Shown: one piece after another, positions 11,024 through 23,662 of the stretch
Position numbering within the stretch: the stretch's first letter is position 1
Layout of the letters: each line of letters opens with the position of its first letter
Assembly (NCBI GenBank): GCA_023014335.1
Contig: JAECYW010000004.1
Coordinates: 2,976,001 to 3,040,000 of the forward strand
Direction of reading: 5' to 3'
Source of the DNA: Galerina marginata
Taxonomy: Eukaryota > Basidiomycota > Agaricomycetes > Agaricales > Galerinaceae
Length of the DNA: 64,000 nucleotides
The notes under the pieces: generated by a model
What the model was told of the DNA's origin: nothing
Databases searched by the model: none
Seen by the model: the letters and a program-made list of their open reading frames with translations, nothing else
Translations under genes and position numbers: made by a program

Positions 11024-13448
11024 TTACTCGTTGAGAGTTCTGTCTAGAGTTTGAACGGCGTCGAAAGTCAACATCCTCTGAAGGACCTCTGACATCATTG
11101 GCCGCTTGCTCGGATCATCTATGAGGAGCTGTCCGCTGAGAGCCAGCAACCAATCACGATGAGGAGAAGGTCGACAAGGCATACATAAGTCTTGAACAGT
11201 TTTGCCTGTCGACCACAAATCGGCGCGGATCGGACTGAATGCCGTCTGTCCGACCTCAGGTGCGATATACCCTTCAGTACCCACATAACCCCGAAACAGT
11301 TGCGTTGGACGCTTGAGTCGAACTGATACTCCGAAATCGACCACAGTGAGGCGGCCATATTCCGAAGGGACCAGAATGTTGGAGGGTTTGAGATCCAAAT
11401 GGGCGACATTGTGATCGTGCATGAACTTGACGGCTTCAAAGAGTTGTTTTGAAAGCGACCATAGATATGCATCTGGGTCGTACAAGGAAGTGACAGGATT
11501 GCCCGCTTCCGGCATGGCAACAATCGACCCACTTGCGACACGCCAAATTCGGATGGTGCGCACGGTATGGTTGGACTCGGAAGGCAGACTTTGAAGGTAT
11601 TGGAGAATTTCGATCTCCATCCCCCCATCCTTGACATATTTCAGATAGCCGACAATTTCTCGATCTGCGCTGTTCATGATTGCTGCGATATTTGAATGCT
11701 GTATATAGCATTTAGTCGCGGGTGACATGCAATGGAAGCGAACATACTCCAAAATCGACATATGTCACTTCATAGTTCATTTGGGCCAGATCAGCACAAA
11801 CTCCTTCATCACCAAAAACACCCAAGTCGTCTTCATTCTGAAATTCTGAATCTTTTAACCCCTCGGCGATGGAGGTCATTGTCATTGACACAGTTGGCAC
11901 CGCGGTCACTTGGCCGCTGGAATGCACAGACTTTATCTTGGACGCGCCTTGTTTGAGGGACATCAAACGATCAAGCTTCACGTTATCTAATTGGTCGCGC
12001 ATACGTTCGACATCAATTGCGAGATTATACATCTCGCGCTGGAAGTCGACAGCTTCAGTGGTATCGCTGAGATTGAAATTCTTCTGTGAAATATAGACCT
12101 ACAAGACATCAGTACACTCTTCTAATCAGAAGTCGAAAGACTAGCTCATACCCCAACTCCCGTCGCTTGTTTCGTCAAGATATATCTTTCGGCCCTCAGA
12201 TTCGCTGTCACATAAATAGCGACGATATAAGGCCGGTAGGTGTCTGATTTACGGAGATAGTGGACAACACGGACCAGGGCGATGGCTTGCACGAGCATAC
12301 GGTAGCGATCCTCTTCGTTTCGCTCTGATATGACTTCGCCGATAATCAGAGGCAAAAAACCTCGAGCCAGAATGCAGAAGTCATTGCAGGGAGAGTACTT
12401 GCGCGGCAAGATTCCAGGGTTATTATCTGAAATAAATATAGGAAATGGCCAGGGCATTTCCCTGTAGACGACAATGAATCTAATATAGAGGTGATTCAAT
12501 TTTGAGCGCACTTACTCTTGGTAATCGAGCACATCGGTGTCACTTCGTCTGGAGAAGAAAGGTGGATGCATGAAGTTGCCCGTAAATGCTTGGGCCTTAA
12601 CTGCTGATGATTTTGCTTTCTGGTAATGCTTTGCGTCTGGCAGGTAGTAATGCAGTAAATGAAAAAATGCTGATAATTCACTGCCGTCCTTCTTGACGAC
12701 TGCTTTATCATCTGTCATGCTAACATCGATATAAGACGAGGTAAACTCCTGGAGGTAATGGCGCGCATTGCGAAGATCAAGGTCCTCAGCATCGATCTAT
12801 CAGGATGAAAGGGTTCGTTGAGGAGGTCAACATAAAGGAAAGCAACTCACATCAAAGACTCGTCTTTTACCCAAATTGGTTTCCAATTCCTTAATTTCGT
12901 ATGGCGCCATATCCTGCTCGGTTGGAACGAAGATACCCCCGTTCAGCAAAACATCCGATTCGGTCCACCGGAGGCTGTCTGCAACCATGACTTCCAGGCA
13001 AGGGTAAAGTGTGGGGTGGTCCGTCCTCAATTTTGACACTCTTCGCTGCTGTGCATCATCTGCGAAGGGGGTGTGAGCTTGGTGATTCGGCGGCGTTACC
13101 TCAGCAACAAAACATACAGACGCTCTCAATGACCAAGTAAATGTAGCCGAGGTTGAATGTTTTTGAGATGCTCGACACAAAAGCATCGCCTTTGGGCAGC
13201 AATTCATACTTGGCTTTGTCGTCAAGTGAGGCCCTGATTTGGCCAACCGTTTCTGACATGTTTTCGGGGTCAATCGCGATTGGATTCTTCACCTTGTAAT
13301 AAAGGCGTTCCGTTACATTGTATGGTTGAAACCCCCGAGCTTTTGCCAGGCTCTCCAGATGATAGTAAAGAGTATACCCTGTGTTTGAGGTGCCTTGGTG
13401 GAGAGAATCACCCACTACAGTCCAGAACGTTACGTATCCATCGTCCAT
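11024..13448 (-). CDS. Protein kinase with large unassigned N-terminal region
   Basis: Six exons on the minus strand (13448-13118, 13059-12851, 12796-12516, 12479-12152, 12098-11748, 11698-11024) give about 724 residues with consistent phases. The last ~224 residues are a protein kinase domain: a probable beta3 lysine in VGYLKYV, helix C MEIEILQYL, HDHNVAHLDLKPSNIL catalytic loop, VVDFGVS magnesium site, GTEGYIAPEV activation segment and DDPSKRPMM near the end. A glycine-rich loop is not visible, so the N-lobe is short or atypical. The first ~500 residues are not recognised. They contain charged motifs (MAPYEIKELETNLGKRRVFD) and a long helical region, an arrangement seen in expanded kinase families of basidiomycetes. 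The start is the ATG of MDDGYVTFW, 238 bp from the divergent Med19-like gene. Confidence 0.75.
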
Positions 13449-13686
13449 CGGTACTGATTCTTCGGAATCGAGTCTGGGGAGGGCGATAGGAGTCGGATAT
13501 GTTGAGTGTGGTGTGGTGGGAGCTGTGGTTGAGGTTGTGAAAGGCGGCAGGCACGGAGACGCGGACCGGGGATTGATGAGACCAAACAGGAGACAATAGA
13601 GCGGCGTTTCAGTTGTGTTGTGACAGAGGTGGGGGAGTTGTTGCTGATACCAAATTCTTTTTCTCTGTCTGCAGCCTGCAGAGAAG

Positions 13687-15969
13687 ATGAACGGCGAACA
13701 CAGCAACGCCGTCGCTGGCCCATCGTCGCTGCCGTTCTCCAAGCCCGTCAACCTCATACCCCACTACTCCAGCTCGCCGTCCCCGCCGACCGCACCTTCA
13801 TCTCCACTGGAAACCCCACGTCCTGCTTCGCCACCGTTGTTGTTCCTTCCTCCACCAGGTACGCCTATTTCCATGGATGCTACATTCGCTAACCCCTTGC
13901 TTTCCGCTCTTTTCACTCTAATCTCAATCTAACGCATGAATTCAACGATATCACTACCACCACCACCACAGCACCCTTAGCACCGAAACAGCACCTCGCG
14001 AGCACCCAGGATCTCCTTGCGCGCTTCCATCTGCACCCCGCGTACGATCGATATGTGCGGCCGTTCGTGGCCCTTGGGGAGGATGCATCTCTGGGGAACG
14101 AGCCTGGGAGTGCCGGTGCCATGGACCCAGCGCAGGGTCACGGCGGTGGCACCAGCATGGACCAGCAGAGGGTGGACAAGGGCAAGGGCAGGGAGCGAGA
14201 CGGTGGATTCGGGGCTGGATCAGGAGCGGGTGGCACACCCACTGCGGGCGGCGAGGCGGATCTGGGCGATGGCGGGGATGCCGAGGACGACGATGGCCCC
14301 GGCGGGAAAGGCGAGAAGAAGAAGAAGAATACGTATCGGCATTTAATCAAGGGTGTCCCTGGTGAGTCCTCTCTTTTTTTCTCTCTTCAAATCCTCGATT
14401 TCTCTTGTTTGAATATTCTTCCTTGCTCCCCCTGACTCGTGGCGTTGTGGACGCGGAACTCACGCTTACGTCGTGTCCATCTAGGCAAGCACTCGCTCAA
14501 AAAGGACGACTATCTCACCAGCATGATGCTCGTCCCGCCAAAGCAGCGCATTCGCATACACCAGTTCGACCTGCGCACACAGGAAGATGCGTTCACCGTC
14601 AGCCTGGAGGGGCTCAAAGGCGTATGTTTTATTTTCTTTATCATCTCTAGCTCTTTTCGCCCCGTTCGACTTGCATGCCGTGATGGCGGTCATTCAGTCT
14701 TTCCCTTTCCCTACCCCGTTCCTGAACCCTAATCTCATCCCGTGATGTCTCTCTTCTTTCTCAGTGGAACGTCAACACACTCTTCCTCGAGTCTGCCCAG
14801 GCCCGGGAGGACCGGAAAAAACGGGTGCGTTATCAATTTTCAATATTTCCTTGTAATGCTGAGTCGTTGCTGATCATTCCAATTTCCAAATTCGCTCTAT
14901 CCTGTGCTTTCATTTCGTCCATTCATTTCGCATATCACATCAACTCTCAACCAATGCATTCAACGATAACAGAAAGAACTTAAGCGCCTTGCGAAACTAC
15001 AAGGGCAAAACGGACAGGTCCCTCTTCCTGGTACCCAGCCCGCCCCGCCTCCGCTGGTCCCGCCAGGCACCGCAAGCTCAGTCTCCACACCCCAGCCGCT
15101 ATCCGCGGGGGGAGTGCGTTCTTCCACACCATTTACGTCGACAGGGACAGGAACACCTGTTGTCGCGCACCCACAGCCCGTGCAGGCCGCCGCTGGCGCA
15201 AGTGGGCGGCGGATGTCTGGGGCTGGAGGCGGGAAAGGAGGGACGGGGACACCGAGACCGGCGGGTGTAGGTACACCGCGCCCTGGGTCGACGACGACCG
15301 CGACAAGCGGTGGGGGTGCTGCCCCAGGTACTTCAGGAACCGTGGCAGGTGCTTCTGCGTCCCGTCCGCCGTCGACGGTTCCCAGGCCGGGTTCTGCGGT
15401 GCCGAGACCGGGGTCGGCGACGGCGGCGGTTCCCCGCCCTGGTTCTGGGCAGGTGCAGAAGTCATCGTTGGGTCAGGGCCAGCTGCCTCAGAGGCCAGGG
15501 ACGCCGATGGACGTTGATCAGCAGCAGGCGCGGGGGAAGAAGAGGGAGAGGGAAGACGGCATGTTGAATGGGGCTGTTAATGGGAATGGGAATGGGGTTG
15601 TGCATGGTGGGAATGGGATGGCAAATGGGAATGGGGTTGGGTATCACCAACAGCATCAGCAGGCCCAGCAACACGGGGTGCATCAGCACCCTCAGCAGCA
15701 GCAACAACAACAGCACAATGGGATGATGCAGTCTAAGCCTGGGGTGATCAATGCGAAGGCTGGGACGGGGAATATACGGCCTCGGCCGATCAAGAAGCAG
15801 CGGATGGTGAGTTTCGTCGTTTCATCCTTGTTTGCGTATTTCTTGCCCGGATAAGCAAGCTTCTTGGAGGTTCGAGGCTGATGCTGGTCATTTATTGCAG
15901 GACGTGCAAGGGCAGGCGCGGGATGTGAGTGCGCCGGTGCAGCAGCAGCCTACACCGCAGGGTGTATGA
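13687..15969 (+). CDS. MED19: Probable Mediator complex subunit 19 (Med19/Rox3-like)
   Basis: Six exons (13687-13858, 13972-14361, 14485-14621, 14765-14824, 14973-15806, 15901-15969) encode about 553 residues. The conserved part spans exons 2-5: LARFHLHPAYDRYVRPF, YRHLIKGVPGKHSLKKDDYL, PPKQRIRIHQFD, FTVSLEGLKGWN, and the basic helix ESAQAREDRKKRKELKRLAKL. This order (HxxY start, PGK, basic KKRK tail) fits Med19 of the Mediator head, which links activators to RNA polymerase II in the nucleus. The rest is low complexity: Pro/Ser/Thr and Gly-rich stretches, an Asn/Gly-rich run and a Gln/His run encoded by CAG/CAA near 15690-15715. It is head to head with the kinase gene. The Med19 call rests on motif resemblance only. 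Confidence 0.65.
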
Positions 15970-17838
15970 GTTACAGAAGACGAGAAAGAGGAAAGAGATG
16001 AGGTTGGCCGTCGAAACCTGGCTTGTGTTGACCTTCCGCTGCCTTCGACCGTCTCTTCTGCTTCCTGGTTGCACACACGGATATTGACCCACCCACATAC
16101 CCAACCCACCCTACACCGCCGCCCGTCGAGAAGTAATGAATTAAGCCCTAAGCCTCCGCCCCTCGCCATCTGCCTTCCGGCTTCACCTGTGTTTGTTGAA
16201 TTAACGTCATCCACATGCACGACCGACATCTCCTTTCCTGACTTAATTTCGGGTCGACCTGTACGCGTTGACATTCAGGACGTGGGCCCGGGCGTTGATT
16301 CGCTGCGTTCTGTGCCCTCTGTCATGACCACAAACATATGAAGCTTTGCATGAACCCATCAATGACCGTCGGACTCACCATCATCCTGCTTTACTCTCCA
16401 TACCTCTGCACCCTCAACCACACGACCGCTGGGAATTAGGCCTTTGGTGCTTCAACTCCAACCACACACGAACTCCGCCTTCCAATACGACCACCGTACG
16501 CTCACGACGCCTTCCAAATCATGTCGTCTCCTTTTCTTCCGCCAGAATTTTGCTGTCGTTCCACGTCAATCTACTTTTTGTCCATCAACATTGAGATCAC
16601 CCGTCTTCCTCAGCTTGTCTTCGCGTTGCTTTCCCTCTCGTCTTTTTCGTCTCCTTTCTTCCTTTTCTTCGTCCTTGTCTTTATTCGTTAATTCGTCTCG
16701 GTACATACTTACGATATCCATCTCCATATCCATCTCATCCCCATCCCCCTCTGCTTACTTACACGTACACCTGCATCTAGCATCTACACACAGCTCGTGA
16801 ATTGACATTGTTTGATTCATACATCGATCGATTGAGGTTTCTGTGTATCTTGTTTCTTTCCTTGGCTGAGCAGAGGACTCGATGACGTAAGGGCAAGGGC
16901 GAATTGTTTGGTTCGAGGAACAAATCTGGCTCTCTTCCTTTCACTTATTATACGCAGACCCCCGCTTGTCCGACGTGTCGCGTCTCGAGTCCCATCATCA
17001 CGATTTATCCGTGCGCAGCGTCCCGCTGTTAGAGCTTCTCCCGGCACCGTGCTGCGGTCTGCCCAAGGCCTGCCAATTGCGGGTCACGTCGTGTTCAGGC
17101 GGGCCAAGTTCACCGTAAACGCGTAAAATCTGTCCAAATGACTGATATCTGACTGGCATATGCATATACTTAGCTTCTGGATCTGGAGGAGTGGGAAGAG
17201 GAATATCTGAGGTCGATTCATTGGGACATCACTGGGACCTGGAATACCGATCAGGTCTTGGGCTTGGAGAACTTTGCGGTTGACAGTTGACTGCGACGCG
17301 TGCGACGGCTGAGGCAAGTCGAATCACCCCAAGTCACAATTATCTTTCCAGGTCATCATGCGTCATCATCAGTTTCGACAGCCTAAGGACGAGTATTTAG
17401 TCGACTACTTGTGACTGCAGGAACGCCGGTGTTGAAAGGCTCGCTCTAGCCTAGCTGCTCTTTCTCTGTGGTGCTTTGCGCTGGTCGTCTTTGCCTCCCT
17501 GGTGGGCTCTAATCAAGATAAAATCGGAGTCTGCTCTAGTGTTTGCGTAATGTCTGACCATGTGGTGCGCCAATCTGGACTCATAAAATGACCTCTGTCC
17601 CTTTCACTCATAAACTACCGTGATAAACCACTGGGTGACTTGCCTGTTTCTCCTTTACTTTTGCAACATCCAGGTCCGACCAAAACGGAGACGGAACGGT
17701 TTCCCTTTCAGCTCAGTGCAGCCTGTCGATCCTTGTCTGGGGTACTACGTCTTTACGGCGAAATCTGCCTCGGATGATCGATTATATGCACCTCAATCCA
17801 AGGATATCCGAACCAGGACTCATGACTTGGAGGAACGC
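15970..17838. other. Long pyrimidine-rich upstream region
   Basis: About 1.9 kb without a supported gene. From ~16540 to ~16800 the plus strand is strongly C/T-rich (many CTTTC, CCATCTC runs), the pattern of a fungal core promoter or long 5' leader. It probably belongs to the plus-strand gene that follows. In-frame sequence continues upstream of 17839 to about 17674 after a possible acceptor (ACATCCAG), so that gene may have an extra 5' exon here. Confidence 0.45.
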
Positions 17839-20106
17839 ATGGTGCCTTCGTCTTTCGATGGTGAATTGGAACTGGAGCTTCCTCTTGGATTTGGAGACTT
17901 GGACGATGACGCGAAGGTAGACATCGAGAATGAAAGCAGACCCGCTTCTCGAGCTACGGAAAGTTCTGCTCAAAGTTGTGTTGCTGATTGGACGGCATTC
18001 GTTCCCGGACCTCGGCGTTTCTGGACTCCTACCCTTGTTGTTACTCCTAGCCATGTTAATGAGGCTGTCGAAGAAAGGAAGGAGAGCCATAACGTCGGCC
18101 ATCGAACATCCACTGACAGACAGAGTGTCGTCACTGTTGAAGAATTCTTGAAGAGGTCCAGTGATCAGAAACCTGCTGTCAAGCGACGATATGGAAAGAA
18201 GAGACTGTACAAGAAAGCGGTGCAAAGTGTCCCTGACCAAGCCCACTGCGACATCGACGAAACAGAGGATATCATACGCCTACGATCTAGACAAGTCAGG
18301 CGAGAACCTTTACTAGCCGATCCTTCCAGCGATATAGGCGCCTCGTCCGTTAGCCATGGCCCGTCATCTCCTGTGCCAAGTCCGAGGCTCTCACCGTCCA
18401 AGAAGTTAAAAAAGAGGAAAAATCACAAAAAGCAGAAACCCTTGAAACAGCGCATATACGAAGCCGCCATCTCTACCTACGGCGAGCCTGACGCCGAGTT
18501 TATGCGTCTGGCAAAGGCAGGAGAAGATCCTGCCGACCAGAATCGTCCACCGCTGCGTTTCGTCCCAGGGGCGAATATCAAAGAACGTCATCTTGGAAGG
18601 ACTAGGACTCGGAGAAATAATTGGACCCTGGTGGATCCTCGCAAGTCTATGGCCATCCGCACAGCCAGTTTCTCTTCGCGACTTAGGCCATTAGGCTTGG
18701 CACAGAATAATCGCGAAGACGGCCGCACAGAGCCCAGCGCAGACAAGAGGTGGAAGTGGGATGAGGATCTAGGGGTGCCTTCACTGCCTGTTATCGTCGT
18801 CGAGCGCGACTCCGAAGGGGACTCCAGACAGCAGTCGAACAAATGCATAAACACTGGAAAAAGAAAGCGTGCCCAGGAGGGATGTCTGCCTACCAAAGTG
18901 TTTGAATGCCCTCCTCTTATGTTTGTGTCGCTGCACGAGGCAGAAGATAGTTATGCTGCTATGTTTCCTAACCGACAGTGAGTCTAGTATCGAACCTGTT
19001 TCACGGGACGACGAGGCACTGCCCCCTTTTTTTATAATTCCTGCTGACTGCTTGGTCAGGTCATCTACCCGGAAGCAGATTGCGAGTCTGAAGCTTGAAC
19101 CCTTGCCTGATTCACAGCCGAAAGGCAATGCTACTGGAAGCAAGTAAGTAGCCAACCTCGAGATATAAAATGTTCACCGTCCTTGAACAATGCATTCAGG
19201 ATTCACCGATCAACACAGTCAAAGCAGGGTACGAAACCGCTGGCATCAGGTCTGGAGATGGTAATGATTACAGAAGTTCCTCGATCAACGACCCCAGATG
19301 TCCAGCCTGCTCAGACGCCGCATCAGGTGCCTCTGGATACGTACTCGCTTGTTGACGGCTCTCCGAATGTAGAGCCTCCTTGTCCTGCTGCGCAACCCCT
19401 AGAGCCTCGTTCAGGCTCCCCATTGAATCTAGGGATGTCGTCACCGGTACAGGCGCCTACCTTGTTTCCAGTCACACCTCGGCCAAGAGAAGTGTCCCCT
19501 GTTCGCGTAGCTGGTTTGAATTGTTCGACTGCAGAAGGCTCTCTCAGGGTAGCCTCGCTAATTGACAAGAACGATCAGACGAACAGACCGCAAAAGACTG
19601 CGAAGTTACTCAAGCCCCTTGGTTCATTTATGGATGAAATCCTTGAGACCATTCGCAGTGTCAAAGGAGCCGAAATCTCTGAGTCAAAGACCCGACCGAC
19701 CAGCAGGTACAAGAGTGTGAGCTCAAATTATGTTGTTGGATCCTCCCTCGAAAGACCCTTTGGCCCGAAGACGTCGCGTAAGTCAAACGTCGTATCGCTT
19801 GTTGTGTGTTTTCCTAATTTCGTCCTCTATGTTCTGATTAGATTTCAAGTCAGGTAAGGTTTGCAATGTGCATCCATTTCTTAGCGATGATCGTCTTAAA
19901 ATGGATATCACAATGACATTGACTTACCAGCACACGAAGTGGAGAAGTCGACCACGTTGCCTTGTCCTCATTTCCAAGATGTCTTCTTCGATTATCAAGA
20001 ATTCCGACCCGAATGTTTAAATCAAATACAACGATTTCCCAGCCCTGATATTCTGGCTGCTCTCCAACCGTCAAATTATCAAGTGATTCTCAGCTCCAGC
20101 CCTTAG
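17839..20106 (+). CDS. Uncharacterised basic, mostly disordered protein
   Basis: Five exons (17839-18977, 19060-19143, 19200-19777, a 12-nt exon 19841-19852, 19931-20106) give about 662 residues. No domain is recognised. Features seen: acidic N-terminal LELELPLGFGDLDDDAK, the phrase FVPGPRRFWTPTLVVTP, basic clusters KKLKKRKNHKKQKPLKQR and RRYGKKRLYKK that would serve as nuclear localisation signals, a central block RIYEAAISTYGEPDAEFMRLAKAG, Pro/Ser-rich linkers, and a C-terminal HFQDVFFDYQEFRPECLNQI. A nuclear regulatory or scaffold role is an inference from composition. The 12-nt exon is supported only by phase and by GTAAGT/GTAAGG donors. Skipping it would break the frame of the last exon. 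The start is the first ATG in the open frame; an upstream exon is possible. Confidence 0.6.
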
Positions 20107-20377
20107 GCCCAAATGCCTCGTGTTTTGAACTCCATGCTCCATCGACAGACTCCACCACTTTCCCAAACACGTTCTATTGACCAAGGATGAGGACGATACA
20201 GTCTAAAATTGTGTTCTACGCAGCTCCAAGTACAAATGCATTGGCTCCAAAGGCTACTAAATATGATGTTTAAAATAAAATTACCGAGTGAGAACGAAAG
20301 CAGCACAGATACACGGCCAGTAGAAAGGAATAATTTATGCCGGTCAGACTGTTCGACGAATGAAATAAAAATGATAT
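20107..20377. other. Convergent 3' flanks
   Basis: Short intergenic region between two convergent genes; nothing else seen. Confidence 0.4.
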
Positions 20378-21234
20378 TCAAGAATCCCCAGACCGAGAGC
20401 GGGCATCAATCCTGTAACAACGCATGTTGGGGTATCGTAGAATGAGGCCTTTGTTCGTCATTTGAGCATGGATCTCCTCGAACTGTAGGACGAGAATAAC
20501 GCATGAACGACAGAATCAACCATATGTCTGATAACATTAACGCACCCGTGTTCCTTCGGGCAAGGGTAATGTCCGATGGTACATCTTCCTAACGTGCTCG
20601 CGCAGGACAACGCCATCTTCTTCTTCCCACTCAGTAATTTCGCCAGTCTCCCACGTCAAGAGAAGCTTATTGCGTTGAAAGCTAATGTGAATGTCTTGCT
20701 TTGCCACCTCAGGAAGGTCAAATGTGGCCACTATGGCACGACCGTCAGTGGATTCACGGAAGCTAGATCTGCAAGAATGTTCAGCTCAGTTGCGACTCTG
20801 GGTCCTGCAAGTAGGGATGGCAATTACATTGACTTCTGTTTCTTCACTGACTTGGGCGCAGAGATAGGAGGAGACTCCATCACAGGGACTTGCTGCATCG
20901 GTACGTTGACGTTCTCTGCCGCGTACAGCTCTTGAGCAACTTCCTCCAGAGACTGGACTTTGGGGCGTTCTTTGGCCATCTTTTTCTCCTTCTCCTGCCG
21001 AATGGTGTCCCAGATGAGGTTAAGTGATCTAGCGTCCGCAGGAGGTTCGACGTCTTCAATTGACGAGCCAGCAACGTTAGGGTGGGTATACAAGCCGCGA
21101 GTCATTCCACGGTGTTTGAACATGTCCAACTCAGTAGACGCATCATCATTTGAAGGATAATCGATACCAGTCACTGCGGGAGTAACAGGCGATTGGATGA
21201 CCTTGTCATCCTTACGGTTTACGGCGTAGGGCAT
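20378..21234 (-). CDS. HSP20-like small heat-shock protein
   Basis: Three exons on the minus strand (21234-20828, 20768-20546, 20482-20378) encode about 244 residues. The C-terminal ~100 residues form an alpha-crystallin/HSP20 domain: IVATFDLPEVAKQDIHISFQ, RNKLLLTWETGE, a charged loop, REHVRKMYHRTLPLPEGTR, and after the last intron the closing strand MTNKGLILRYPNMR. The N-terminal 130 residues are polar and disordered-looking, as expected for this family (IWDTIRQEKEKKMAKERPKV is a likely amphipathic helix). It would act as an ATP-independent holdase in the cytosol. I did not find a convincing heat-shock element upstream. Confidence 0.8.
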
Positions 21235-23252
21235 GTGGAATTACTCGGGTATGGGGGGTACGAACAAGCGAGAACGATAAAGAGGCGGTGGAGTCTAACG
21301 ACTAAGGGAGGACTTTAAGGAATCAAGGGTCAGTGGCAGACCTTGCAGCCCACAGCGTGTGTCACTCACGAGGTAAAGGTCTCGATAAACGTCGAGAAAA
21401 ATGCGTCACTGGACGGAGATATCGGGAGGATAGATATTGGTTCTTCCGCGCGAGAGAGGGGCCGTAACTCAAGTGGAAGGATCATGAAATAACAAAATCG
21501 TCCAGCATCGCGATAATCTATAAATCAAAATTGAGAGAGAAGTCCAGAATGGAAAGAAAGAGCTTGAGCAAACCGGATCAGCTGTCTAACCAAGCAGCGT
21601 CTTGCCTCGCTGTTAACATGAGGCTACAGACAACAGTGTTGTTATTCCCGCTACCTTTAGGTAGAGGGTATTAGAAGTGGTGGACCCTTCCAATTTTTGG
21701 CTGGCCATTTTGATGTGTGAAAATAACATCCGTATATAGCTGCATCACATGTTTTTATCGGTCGGAGCATGGTTCCGATCAGGTTCCGATTCGTCAAGCG
21801 TCAAGTTCGAGACGCTGGACAACTCTTTTTACCTCTGCAGTAATCGTTTCTTCCTAAGTTCCTTTCCATTTTGTGTCTTAATCAACGGTCAGCAAATGCA
21901 CGCTGTATCTGCAGATTTGTTCAACACAACGAACACGCCAATTTTATCCCACTGTTACCTCCACATTCGTGACTTACATTGGTTCATTCTTGTTGACTAA
22001 GAGACGACATTGAAGGCCTTCGTCAGAAATTTTCCTCGCCTCCCTCATTCTCCGGCTGGTTACGAGTCTAAATGACTATGTTGTGTTGATTATTGTTCTG
22101 CCGAACCCTTTGCGATCACGAACTTCTGGGAAATTTGTCTGTGTCTTTAGGAATCGCCATGATTCTCTCTTCGAGTACGCCTCACATGGGCGAGATTCTC
22201 ATCTCCTTTGCTTCACTAACAAGTTGTCCTGAGGAAATACGACAGTAGTTAAACAAAGTTTGTCAACCCAGGATGAAATCTCACCACTGGACTCAGATGT
22301 CCCTTGAGGCCGTGGCGCCGCAATTTCTCCCTTGAAATCTATGCTCGTCTACATGCTAGTAACTTATCTCATGCGGGATGTTCTTGATTGTAAGAAGTCT
22401 TGATGGTGTCTCAATGCCAATAACATTTTTTTTGATGAAAAATTTACGAATCTTCTTAGAGCAAGCATGCTTCATGTGCCCAATCCAGTCTATTTACTAA
22501 CTTCCTTGCTGTTCTTGCATCGGAATTAGACTCAAATTTATTAGAATTCATTAGGCTCTTTGTTTGAACTCTACTCGAGTACTTAGGCCTGTCAATTAAT
22601 CGTAGTTCAAAAATATCAAGTTGACCCTCGAAATCTGTGGTTATGTCTCCCTTATGAATCAAGCATCTTCGCCTACAACTTTTACCACAAGTAATGGGAC
22701 AGGTAGCGGGCAATGCCGCTTGTCGGCCTTACATAGTTATTACACCGACGAAAATCGCACCTAGCACCAGGATTCACGTCCCCATTTGGAATTAGACCCG
22801 GCCCGGCCATTTGCGGAGCTTCGCGGCTATTTCCACAAGAAAAGAAAATTGTTTGCAACCTTCAACCGTTTGATCTTCCTCTATCTCCTGGGCGTCGTCC
22901 TTGAAAGCGTATTCCGCCCGTTCATTGTGAGTTTTATCTCTTTTCTATGGCTGGATAGGATGGGCCTTCGTGCCACCAGTCAATAGCATGTTAGACTACC
23001 AATGCACCCAAGTGGAGCTGAGGACACTTACTCGACTTCTGATCCAATCCAAAACCCTCCTTAGTATTTGCTCATACTGATTCGCTCTATTCAGATGACC
23101 TGATATTAGATATGGGGCCCATGTCCGCCTTTCGTTTTGGACCTGCCATCTTGGTTCATCTTCTCCGACCTGGTCAATCTGGATCGTCAATATTGCATCT
23201 TTGTACTCGGGTAGCTCATGCGACAAGGGGCACACCAAGGTGCCTTATTGGC
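21235..23252. other. Gene-poor stretch, no gene supported
   Basis: About 2 kb, AT-richer than its surroundings, with no recognised domain. The ORF at 23238-22996 (minus; includes DAILTIQIDQVGEDEPRWQV) is protein-like and ends near a GTAAGT donor, but I could not connect it to further exons. It may be a relic or an undetected small gene. Confidence 0.35.
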
Positions 23253-23647
23253 CTAGTTGCTCTCGCGCTGCTCTGTTCGTGTAATTGATGTAATGTCAAG
23301 GGTAGCCACCTTTTGTCCGTCTACACTGCTTTCAAAACGCGTGTCAGTTATTAAAACCGAAGTTCACGTCTTCCCTCTCACACGTACCAATTGTAGCATT
23401 TGGGATCGTATACTCCGCTCGTGCCTGCGGTCCGAAAAGTGACATAAAGTCGGGCAGCAAGTAAAGAACTTTTCAGCGTTCCATCGTCATCTTTTTGTCT
23501 ATGTCCATCATTCTCATGGAAGTTCAATATGTTTGATGGGTAAACAGTTGTCCAGATTCTCAGAACGAGTTTCTTATATGACATGGATAATAGGTTACAA
23601 ATGACGATCCCTACAAGGATCGAGTTAATCGAGCGGATATGCAACAT
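23253..23647 (-). CDS. Possible small two-exon gene, unknown function
   Basis: On the minus strand an ORF ending GVYDPKCYN meets a GTACGT donor near 23391. An acceptor (GAAAGCAG) about 65 bp on continues the frame as CVDGQKVATLDITSITRTEQ to a stop at 23253. The join is phase-consistent and the product would be about 110 residues. No family is recognised. It lies immediately downstream of the helicase stop codon on the same strand, so it may instead be 3' UTR sequence of that gene. Confidence 0.2.
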
Positions 23648-23662
23648 GCAGTCGACATACAA

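Noticed and set aside
15690..15716. CAG/CAA run as an independent microsatellite feature
   Set aside because: It lies inside the open frame of the Med19-like gene and is explained as a Gln-rich coding tract.
17620..17838. Start of the uncharacterised gene at 17620
   Set aside because: The first codon there is GTG, and the sequence up to 17673 looks like an intron ending ACATCCAG. The first ATG in frame at 17839 was used instead, with an upstream exon left open.
21235..21700. Heat-shock elements upstream of the HSP20-like gene
   Set aside because: Scattered GAA/TTC words occur, but no array with the 5-bp alternating spacing was found.
22786..22986. Plus-strand ORF with a hydrophobic segment (LIFLYLLGVVLESVF)
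   Set aside because: It opens on a non-ATG codon and no following exon could be joined despite a GTGAGT donor.
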